Origin: Prostheceraeus crozeri
Lineage: Eukaryota; Platyhelminthes; Polycladida; Euryleptidae
Direction: 5' to 3'
Length of the DNA: 64,000 nt
Assembly (NCBI GenBank): GCA_907163375.1
Contig: CAJQUW010009239.1
Location: forward strand, 372,001-436,000
Shown: positions 27,101-39,100 of the stretch, piece after piece
Layout: every line of letters begins with the position of its first letter
Numbering within the stretch: the first letter of the stretch is position 1
Notes under the pieces: model-generated
Seen by the model: only the letters and a program-made list of their open reading frames with translations
Told to the model about the DNA's origin: nothing
Database searches by the model: none
Position numbers and translations under genes: made by a program

Positions 27101-30100
27101 CCTGTCGGCAAGCATATAAGAGACTGTGCAGCTAACATAGAAATCAAATTTTCTATCTCACCATTCTATAAAATGCCTTTGGGTTCCACAAGAATAGATC
27201 GTGAACATAAAGAGGCCATGTTCATTAAGATCTATGAACCATCCCTCAATGCCACATGAAAGACTTAATGATTTCTCCCAAAAATCAAGATATTTCATTT
27301 ATGAAATCAAATTTCTGTTATATAATTTTTGTAGCAATAAATTTGAATCACTTACTGCCTTGAGAAGCCAGACTACTGGCAGAAACATGTCGGCGTGAGA
27401 TCGGTAGTTTTTCATTTTTGATATTCACTTACATTTGTCTTGATTTTTTTATTCGCAATGATATTATTGCGACAGAATATTGTCGTACACTGTAAATCGT
27501 AATGTGCCAAAAGTTGAAACACAAGCGGACGAAAAAAGAGTTTTCGCCCTTTGGCTGACAATGGCAGGCTAGATGAAGCAATTGAACCAATGGCGTGTCC
27601 CTTACAGGGTCAAAAATGGGCGCCAAAAGGTCTATTAGAGAAGATGAAAAAAATCAAAATTGCCGAACATCAATTTTCACTGATATATTCATGTATTTTC
27701 ACATTTTTTCAGTGATATTTGACTGGTCGGTTTCTGCAGATAAAGCTTCATCTTATGATTTACGGGGTAAACAAATTATAGCAATTATTTGCTGCATAGC
27801 TTCTTACAATATGTGTCTGTATACATGTTGCATTGAAATTACTAGACTGCATTTGTGACAGAATATTTGGGGAGATATAAAGGTTACTTTGTATAGGCGG
27901 AATGAATATATTCATCTGTTCAAGCGAGTGCTTGGAAATTATCGAAATTAGTACTACATTTCGAAATCAAGTCTACATTGCAAAATGTATTCAAGCCTGT
28001 CGACTGGAGTGTCGACACGCCCTGCGTAAAGCGATGTGCTAAGGCATCTATTCGACCTCGTTAATATATTCAGATGCATCATGCTTGATCATTTCTATAT
28101 TCCAGCATTGTTGAGTTATGCCAAGGTGGAACGAGTGGTTTATCTGTGCTACGAACGTTTCGACTACTCAGGATTTTGAAACTGGTTCGGTTTATGCCTG
28201 CCCTCAGACAACAGCTTTATGTCATGTTGCGAACAATGGACAATGTCGCGACATTCTTTGCTCTACTAGTGTTATTCATTTTTATATTCAGGTGAGAAAA
28301 GTATTTGTTTTAAATAGATCCTTTTGATTTTACATCATCATTTAATGTTTTCTGGTCATGCAATAAGTAAAACTTGTAATAGCATCTGAATCAATCTTAC
28401 TTTGCTCGTCAAAATAAATAGGCCTCTCTATAGGACAGAGTTTCAGGTAATAATAATAATAATAAAGACGCATATTTAGAGAAAATATATGAAAATCCCA
28501 ATGATGGAAATCGTGGGATCCCATGTAAGAAGCATCAAAGTCAATCGTCAAAGATCGTCTATGATTGTCATAAATAGCTTATACGTAATGAGGAGACGAC
28601 GATAAGACAAAGGAACAAAATTGGTACTTTCACAATGCCAAGATTAACAGATTATGAAATGAGCACGGTTTTGAATTTTCTCCAATTCTTTTCACATTGT
28701 GAAAAGCTATTCGGAATGCGCACAAATGTCTCAAAAACAAATTCATTAAAAATGTGATGTATTTGTCTTTAGGAAAAGTTGTGCGAACCCGCAACATATT
28801 GCATTTAAAAATTTGGCATCTTCATATATTTTCGTGCATGCAGCCTTTACAAAAATTGTCGTTCATGAACAGTTCAGATGAAATATCAACCTGTTTAGGA
28901 CAGGAGGACGAGCACTGCTCTTTGCGTACTTTACTTTATCCGTTTAACGTCCTTTTCTCCACCTCCGTTGGTTTAGACGATGATTCTTCATGAAATGCCT
29001 GCAGCTGTTACGATCAAGGGCGTCGGCTTCTTTGAGACCTTATTGCCGACAGTCTGCAGACACTGTCACTTTCCAGGTCTTCTTTGGGGGCCTCTTGGTG
29101 TTTGTCCGCTGTTCTTCATTTTTCATGCTTTCTTAACCCAGTCTCTGTTATCTTTCTGCACCACATGACCGTACCATCGCAATCTGCACACCCTCATAGC
29201 CTCATCGATCGACCGCAGGTTCAGGCTCGCCAGAAGGTCTTCGCTGGCAACTCTATCTTCGAGAGACACTACACACATCCATCTGCGCATCCTTCTTTCT
29301 GCTTCCTACATTCTCCTCTTTTCTGCAGCTGTCAAAGCCCAAGTCTCACTCTCATAAGTCATGCAGGCTCTGACGCATGAGTCGTAGATCTTTCCCTTCA
29401 TCCAGCATGAACTAGCACTGCTCGTTCTTGTTATTTTCATTCAACTGCTGAGTTGCTCAAATGAAAGTCAGACTCAAGTGCCGTGGACCTGTGCCCGTCT
29501 TATTTACATTGAATCTACGCCAACGCAGCAACGCTATACAGGACAGGCAATGCCCTTCCACGGCACTTGAAGCAGTTATCAAAATTGCTAACCCGTCCTC
29601 AAGAGATCAAACTGGTTAAAAATCAGCTGATTACATATTTGGCTGTTAACAGTAGCATAATAGAACCAAAACCGAAGGACTCCACTATTAGCTGTTTTCC
29701 GTCTAATAAGCTGGTGCGTAAATCAAAGTCAAAGAACGATCAGCTGTTTGCATAGATACATTTCTCAGTAAAGCTTAAATAATTTGCATCTGGCAGCTAA
29801 TTATAATATAGTAATAAAGCGCTCAGGTAGCGGCGAAGCTATTATTGAATAACGAAGGGCAAGTGTCGTCAAACATGAACAAATTGAACTCTCAATCCCT
29901 CAGTATTGGTAAAGGCTGGTTTTCGCCCCATAAGGGTTGTCAATGCAGTCCGACTCGTACATTAAGTCCATTAACGGAGAGTTTTTAAGTGTGAAGACCG
30001 ATATCTGTGATATATCATAATTTAAATGCCGCAAGAGTATTATCTTTTAATGTACTGCTTGTAGGACTTTTAATTGAAGCATAGTGACTTTTTTGTTCTC

Positions 30101-33100
30101 TACATAGCTACGAAAGACTATGTAAGCATAGACAGGCATTTAAATGTTAATAGTTACTATTTACTTCAGAAATTAAAACATGATAAGGCATCGCCGTTAG
30201 TGCATTTATTAGAATCAACAATATATTTCAACTACCAATACCAGTATAATCTATGTGCACGATTCTTATAACGCTGATAATTTTCCCTGCCTCTAAACGT
30301 GAAAATATTTTTGCGATTAACGTCTTTTATGACCTTTGATGATATACGGACGAAATCACGACATAAAGTAACGTTATGCAACTCAGTGTCATCTTGTCGT
30401 GTCGACTTTCACTTTAATCAACATTAGTTTTTACATCACGAGGTAGGAAGGTAATGAAACAAACGGATCATTATCGGCTACCATGATATTGTTATTTTAG
30501 TGTGTCGCATTATTACAACCATAAACCATTCTTCGTCGGTAAGCTGATCGTTATAGAAAAGCTGAATAATGAAAATTGATAGCTCGTACACACATTTTCA
30601 ATTATTGACTATTGATCATCACTGTTCTCCATTACGCAACATCGACGCTTCATGGCATGAACAACACTATATTATAGACCTTAAACAACATCTGCACAGT
30701 TGCCTAAATATTTATTTTCCTTTAAAATGCATTAAATAGTGGAAAATTCCTCAAATTCTGTACATGTGCCCACTTTTTCCAATGTCTTGAAGGTTTGATT
30801 TTATGGCTAACACACTATTAATTAATGATTTGCTTGTCATTGACTACGAATTCAGAGTTTGAAGAATTTCGAAACTAGTTTTGGGTGCTTCATAAAACAA
30901 AGTTTATGAAGATGTTTATTGTTCATTGCTTAATCGCTCACACCACTACTCATAAGTCAAGTGCGTTGAGAGCTATTTCTGCTTACATAACTAGATTGAC
31001 AACCAACCAACATTTAAGTTAATCTACGGAAGAAGCATGAGGTTCTATACATTAGCCAGTTTTCTAGAAATGCTTTGTGCATATGTAAGTGAGTCTAAAT
31101 TCTACAAGCTTGAATTCAATCTCCTGAATTTTCGCCATTTTCAGTTAGATCTTGCTGTTGATGATGAAATCTCGAAGCTCTTTATTTCAAATCAAAATTG
31201 AAAGTCAAACTCATAAGTCAAATTGAAATGTTTGCACAGAAATTTACGTTTTTGCTTGAACTTGATTTAGTTTGTTCAAATTTGAAATTAAGAAGGCGTG
31301 TTGATGTAGACATTCAAGGAATCGTTAAAAAATGAGACAATATCAGTACCGGTAGTCAATTAAGAATTGCGAGTTTCAAGAATAAAAATCATCACTTCTA
31401 CAAAGATAAATCATGTCTCTCTGAATGTACATCAAAATCATCTCTAAGGTTGTGATTGATGTATGAATTAAATACAGTGAATTCAATCTATCATGAAAGA
31501 TGCAAACTCCATTTCGAAATTAAAAGTGCCACTGATTATCTATTGTATCATGGTAAACATAGAGTCACATAGAATAACTATGGCTCGAGTAGAAATTATG
31601 GAGTGATTCAGTAAATGAACGGCTTGACATTTTTTATGTGGTTTAACTTTATCTGACTTTGTTTTTGGCTCTGGCTTACAAGAAAGTCTTGGAGCACAAT
31701 ATTTAGGAATCACTAGTGTAATAAACTCTAAACCGTCTCAAGAAGAACTATTGAAGATAAAAGTTACTAATAATCATTGGTGTTCTAATGAAATATTCTA
31801 AAATATTCCAGTTGAAATAAATGATTAACCTCGTCATTTCAGTATTCTTGGAATGAATTTATTCGGTTGTAAATTTTGTGACACTCAAGTTGGTGAGAAA
31901 CGAAAATGCGACAGGAAGAATTTTGATAACCTATTATGGTCAATTGTGACTGTCTTTCAGGTATTCATATACGTGTTCGCTCAATCTCGAGTGGCTTTTG
32001 ACGTAGCTCATGTAGAAGAACATTCGACGTCAGTTTTTGGTCACATTGCGCATGTAGAATAAGGAATTTTCTTCCGCGCTATCGAAGTGTGCTATTTCAT
32101 GCATTGATTTATTTTTACAACATATTCATTTACTTGATTGAGGAAAGGCGTATCTCTTTTTATTAGCGATATTATGTTGGCTTGAAATACTGGTTGGGGA
32201 GCTTTGTGGTGCTTGATTCCTTCATTATTGATGAATAACCAACATCGCATCAGACACGAATTTGTATTTGTTATACTCCTTTTCATAGCTGTGTGTGTTG
32301 CTGTTGGTTATTGTCAAATTCTATCAAAATTCAATGAGAATTGATTTTTAAGAAACGGTTGACATCGCACTCAAACTGCTTGCCATTCTTGCATCCTACT
32401 AATTCCCTCAAAATGTAAACAAATTATCATCAGAAATAATTCATAATTCAAGTAGATAATTGTTAATGTTCATTTAATTCAGTGATTACTTGCACCTGGA
32501 CAAAAGGTAATTGACGTTTCTGAGTCAGTAATCAAATGAGAAAGTTGCATTGAGGAACTTGAAATGCCCCTGACAGGTTGATTTATATGTTTTACTGAAT
32601 AGCTACAGTAAAAGTATCTCTTGAGTCAAACATTGTGACGACACATGTACATATGCATAAGGTAAATATTTCACGTAACTTAGTGAATCAATCATTTGAT
32701 CAAATAATAATTCCATATGTTCTTACTGATTTCAATTATCATTCCTCACACATGAAACGTGTATATATAAAACTGAGGTTTTGAGACGCTCTTGAGAAAT
32801 TTCTGTCGAAAGTTGGACCTTATACATATGCTGAAAACATGAAACAATCAAATTTCACAAATTACCTTAATTTAAGTATCACCCGCAAAATTTAATTTAC
32901 AAATCAGTCAAATTTATATTAAAATGATTATATCCTAGTATGCAGCTAGTAAACACGTAAGGTAAAAGTCAATAGAAACACTTCACAAAGGAGCACTCAA
33001 ACGGAACATTCCTTGCTCTTGCTGGACAAATATACCAATTTTCAACAGTTATTCGAGGGAAAGAAAAAAGAATCCGGACAGTCAGAATTAGATTTTTGCT

Positions 33101-36100
33101 TGTAAATATTTTAAAAGTATGAGTGGCTGACCGTTTTGCAAGCTTTCGACAAAATCAGGAGAAAGAAAACAATTTTTGCTGGTTTAAAGTCTTCGATTTT
33201 TTGGTGAGGTCTTTAAAAATGAAAGCGATACGGCAGGAATGGCAAGTTCAAGAGCTTTCTGCGTTTTTAATATTAGGAGGCACCCGAAATTAAAGCTTCA
33301 ACGGATTCAGGAGCACTCAACGTCAGTACCGTCTTTGATAGTTGACTATTAGTTTTTGATCATTAGGTCCATGTGAAATAATTGCACATTACACTCATAC
33401 TTCATTGCATTTAACATCACGATTTATGTCATTATTGCTTAAAATAATGATCAATTAACATGGCAATCGGTGAGCGCGTTACTGATGGTAAAAATCATGT
33501 GAGAACACTGTGAATAAAATAGGAAATGCAATAAAAATTTCAGGGTTGCCACCCACGATGTTCAAAGAAACATGTGTCGAAGTGGGCTGTTTTTGTAAAA
33601 GATGAATGGAACTTGAACTACATGTAGATCGGCTAGCACACTGTGATGCTATTGAAACAAAACACAATTATGAAGAAGATAGCTCAATAGAACTAATCAT
33701 CCCTCAGCTAGTACATTTGGCAATATCGACAAAACAGGAAAATCATTGGAACGTGCAATCATAAATATATATTTTTTACTCGAGCAAACAAATGCAACTG
33801 ACTTCCGTTCGTTGTAAGAGACAAGAAGCACAAACAAAAGTAAGGAGCGCAGAAAAAAGGGATGTGGTTTCGACATATGAGCAGGTGAACATTCTGTCCC
33901 TCGTGAATTATAAATGCCATACCATGTCTCTCTCTCTTTGGTGACTATGTTGTCAAAATGTAGGCTCTATCGCATTGTGGCTGAAAAAAAACACTAAGAA
34001 AGCCAAAGAAAGACACCTTAAACATGGCGCTACCAACTGGGAAGCACACATCAGACAAAGGCGAATTCTTTTCCGCTGCAATGTCCATCACAAGCATTTG
34101 CTGTAATTGAATTGCATATGAATTTTTACCATTCTACGATCCATGTGGCGCAGCTCTTGTTGAATTTCATCGGAGCAACAAGGAATAAAATGTACGAAAG
34201 TGACAAAATCTCCAGAAAGTATGCGAGTAAAGCGTAATATGCATGATGCCGTTCGAAATACCTGTTCTTCATGCGATATAATCTCCTTACCTGTTCATAG
34301 ACATGTCATAAGAAGACATTATTGTCCTATTACGTTAGTGAAATACATTTTTACTAACGATCAGCTATGGCTATCCTCAAGTCGAAGAAAAGTGATGGGT
34401 GGATATTCCTCCTGGTCCGAATGACAAGGGACATTATCGTGCATTTTGATGGTCATTGAGCTACACTCTGAGCACTCGGAAAGTGCGAACATCTGCTGCT
34501 ATCGAGTCTGACAACAAGCTAGGATGCAAGATGCGCAAATCAAATGTTATATAGGCCTACATAATCGCTATAGTTGTCAATCTCTAGAGGTAATGGTGAA
34601 TTTACGCAATTCCAATTTTCAAATTTCATTGATTAAAGTTGTTTGTCCTTGTATTATAAAAGAAACGACTCAAATAACTCGTGGAGGAATTGATTGCTAT
34701 GGATTGCACATCGAATGAGATGTGCTTCACTGTGACACCTGAAAATGGACAAATCTAAAGCTGCAATAATTTCTTCCAACTGTGTGTGGCCGTTGAGAAC
34801 GCTAACCTGGAAGGCAATTATTGAGACGTGTAGTTCGACTGTGGGAATAGTCGACCTAATCCAACAATGAGTCTTTCAAGTCACTCAAAGGTGTAGAAAA
34901 TTGTAAATGTATAGAAAAATATGATTTGAAAATACAAGTCAAACCAGGGACTAGTGGTAAATTGTCTTTCCATGACCTTTGTCATGAGGTAAATTTTAAC
35001 TTTGAAAGGGGAAAAAGAAATATATAAAGTTTAAAATTGTTATCGCTATGAAAGGTTGTTTTCAAATCAATTATTTATCATGGATAGAGATTCGTCCGAT
35101 TTTCCTATTTCTCTGTTTCGTCCGATTGACAAATGTTCAATGGTCAATTTCCTAGTAGCAAAAGAAAACATAATAACATGGTAAGTTTTCAGACCATACT
35201 TCTCGTATTAGTAAAAATTAAGATACATTCATAACAAACGGTAGACCTTCAAACTCGGAATGCCGTAATCCTATCTGTTATCGTGTGATAAGCATAATAT
35301 AATAATTGTGTATCTAGATATTTATTTCGATAATTAGACAGTTAAATTTTATGATGCACTCAAAAGATTCTTGACTACCTGTATCTTCGTGTTGACAGCA
35401 AACATGTTTAAGACTTCTCCTCAGTCTATATTTTTACATTATCTTGATTACTAGTCGAAATTTGATAAAATTTGCTAAAATATTTGCACGAGAATCAATG
35501 TTTATGCTTGAATATCAAACATCAAAATGTTAATAATATAGCAGTGGAATTATTAATTGGATGACACGTTTGGCTTGCTATCTTGGTAAATTAAATTGAT
35601 TCATTATTTACGCAAAAAGTGTAGATTTACTCATGAGAACATGTAGAGATAGTTGTAGATGTTGCCTAACGATTCAATGAAAGCCATGTCTGGAGAAAAG
35701 ATAAATTTCCAGGGTAAATATAAATTTCCTATCTCAAATTTCGACGGATTTGGATCCGTTTCTGTGATTCATAAATATTAGTTTAGCACTCATGGCTTGC
35801 CAAATTTCATGTCCTCTTAAGTTAGTAGAAGATATTGTTGATCATTGCCTTGCGGAGAGATAGATAAATGGTCCTAAAGATTTTCTTGTTGAAATCAGTA
35901 TAAGTATATAATCGTTCCTTGAATATTCTTTGAGGTAAGCGTGTACATGTATGTTGCATACTTGTGTGTTTCACATACAGCACGTGACAAAGCTTCTTAG
36001 TACATCTTCGTTTTATTTCAGTCTTCGATTATAATTATAATTATGCTTTGTATTTTAAGATTACGAATTATATATTGCTATAATACATAATTAAGAATTC

Positions 36101-39100
36101 TCATCAACTTAGTGAATAATCTCTAAGCTAAGATTCGCTTCATATTGCGATCATTCCTATTGCCGGCGCTTAGATAGTCAAGTGTCTTGCTCGCGAACTA
36201 ATGAATAAATGTATAATCATAATAATGATGTTATGACAATAGCGTTGAAAACATAGGAGTAAGTTACGCCAATGCTTGATCCACAGTGCGTAAAAATGTA
36301 GAGTTTGTGTAACAGGATCTCTGAGTTTCATTGTGCTTGGAAATTAGAAATCATTTCTGTATATTTCATACGCCTTATTTGTTGCCGATCATATTGATCG
36401 ATCACATCATTGCCTGCTTGTAGTACATGTATACACGGATACCATGTTTTATACAAAATTATGTTTGCGGTCGAACTTCATGTATCATTGTATTTAAAGG
36501 TGAGAATGATTTATTGGTATTTAGTATCATCGTGATTTAGGATTTTAATAGAAGGAAAAATTAGCAAGGTTGCTGTAGTCATGAGACAACTTGTCGGCTT
36601 CCAAGATAAAAAAACCAACCTTTGTAAACCCATCATTTTTAAGTCACTTGATCGATGAAATCAAATCATAATTCTGTTTATTGGTGATTTTGTCCCAGTA
36701 TGCATGTACATGACACGTGCATTCAATGCATTAATACGAGTAATTATATTATATGTGCTGAGTATGTGCAAAATATTCGCATACCTAATTATGTATTCTT
36801 GGACAGTAAAAATAGCCTGTCAGACATATCCCACTAAAAATAGCTAACTGAAATTGCATCGAATGCTGTCGACAGCTTCTTCACACTCTTGCAAGCATAA
36901 TAAAATAAAAAGCAATGCTATTTCTTGGTTTACTACATATCATGCTACAGTAGTAAATGAATCATTGAAACCCTCAGTTTCAAGTAATCAGCTAAATTGC
37001 ACTATATATAGGTCTGCACATTACTCCATGATAATCCTGAAAATTGAAATATCTTTGAATAATGTGCTCCGAACAAATATGCTTTCTGATGATGCATAGG
37101 TCAATCTGAAAATATCAATTAGGTCTATATTTTGAGGAAAGCAGCAAATCGGCAGCTATCGCACTATCATGGCTACCATATAGCCATGAATTAAACAGAT
37201 TTATAGGCCTAGATGGGTATCGTAAAATTTCCAAATATGATAATAAATCTTCGTTTCACATTTAATTTTTTTTTTAATTGTCTTGAAACGTTATAATAGT
37301 GTGGAAGAGACGTATTACAAAGCTCTCCTCCCCTCTTGCAATCAATGAATATTTTCTAAAAGCTAAAAATTGATGAGATAATGTCTACGATTTGACAATG
37401 TATTCGCCAATTCTCAAAGTAGATACTCATTTTGAGTTTGTATCTCAGGTTGATCGCATGCGCTTTGTGTTTCGAAATTTCAAACGTTTCGAATGTTAGA
37501 CATTTATTTCGATAGTAAAAAGGCATGGTGGTTTGATTTAGACCTGAGTAACTAACATTCCAAAATCAGACAGCTTGGATTGCAACTACGCTAATAACAA
37601 GCCGTTTTTGTAGTATTCCTCGCATAGTTTTGTGAGAGAAAAATGATTGATGCCCTTTAGAAAACTAGTACGTTACCATCGTCATTTTATGCTACTAACC
37701 CCGTCACTAATGGTCAATATAATATCAGATACATTAACATTGATGGTGATTCGAAAACCCTTCGTTTTGTGTCAGGTATACAAATCCATTTACATTAGTA
37801 ATCATAACTTATGACATTTATACTTGTGGCACTTCAGTAGAGCATAGCAGTAAGCAACATTGACTATGTTGAAGGATTTTGCAAGATACATCAAGAATAA
37901 CAATGAAAGTTCATGATTCGTTTGATGCCAGATATACAATTGTCAAATGTATGGAAGCTGTTCAATAAAACTTGTGGATATTCATTTCAATCATGGAACA
38001 AATGTAGCTGATACAATTGTGAGACACACGGTTACAGGCTTGCATAATAGATACAAAAACGTAATACAAAAATTATCCGAAAGAATACAGGAGGAATGTG
38101 CGAAGATACGTGAAAGTAGATGTGGCTCTTTTGTTTTAATCTCTATTTGTACTTATATTTCGTAGTGATTTCTGCATTCTTACTTATGTCAATGATCTTA
38201 CATATTGTCTCTCAATTGTAGAGAGCCATTTTCTTTATCTTAACTTGAAATGTGATGAAAATAATTTTTATCGAAATGTACATTGACACAGTGTTTAGAT
38301 ACACCATAGCTTCATCACAATTCAGAAGCATACTTAATCTAAGTCACTGAAAAAATTGCTGAACAATCGCAATAGCATGCATTTTTCAACAGACGTCTAA
38401 CTGAAATTTTGCTCTTCAAACTTTAATTTAACCACCTACTTCAACATAAGTGCGGAAATAATTTCCAAGGATATGAAAATTTTACGAATGATTTTGATCA
38501 TTGAATACGAATAATCACATGTCATATTTATTATTGATTTGAATAAATAATATCTAGAAAAAAATTATTATAAATGAACTGCTGATTTTCAAAAATGCAG
38601 TTTCGTAACAGTGTTCACTCATAGCTTGTGGCTTAAACAAAACTACGTTGCTAAGGATTTGCAATTTATACACATTATCTAAGATTTGGAAAAGATTAAG
38701 ATTTGTGGTGTAATTCAATATTCAAAAACTTGTGATGTACTCAATGCTGTCAATTCTTAGAGGAATTATGCGTACCTAATATGAGCTATATCAAATGATG
38801 AATTGCAATCACTTTGAGGAAAGGTACATTTGACAAGAGTAGAATAGCAGCAAACCACATTACTGTCTCCCGATGAACTTTTAATTTTATATCCGACTTG
38901 TAAGAGAGTAAATAGATTGATAGCAAATATTCAGAGTGACAATAAATCAATAAAGCGAAACATAAATTATTTCCATTTCTTTCTTGCAAGAAATTTCAAA
39001 TCTGGAAACCAAGGATATCTGTGATCATTGCATGTCTTATGCGTAATTAACTTCTTTCTAGCATCATCAGTAGCACATAATTAAGGAAAAGGTGAATGTT

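Larger units (their letters stand above)
19257..28105 (+). other. Cav3 intron, 8.8 kb
   Basis: It holds Penelope-like relics (21330-22193, 26998-27424), a solo end fragment (24659-24690) and a tRNA-derived SINE (22560-22775). A short open frame at 20596-20751 (beginning [17 protein letters not shown]) is mildly coding-like but matches nothing I know. The remaining stretches (19.3-20.3, 23.0-24.6, 24.8-26.9 kb) show nothing. It ends at TTTCTATATTCCAG. Confidence 0.8.
28292..31842 (+). other. Cav3 intron, 3.5 kb
   Basis: It contains a short (TAA)n run near 28448, a LINE tail (28944-29400) and a short foldback (29474-29570). Nothing else is recognised from 29.6 to 31.8 kb. The acceptor of the short turret exon is CGTCATTTCAG. 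Confidence 0.8.
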
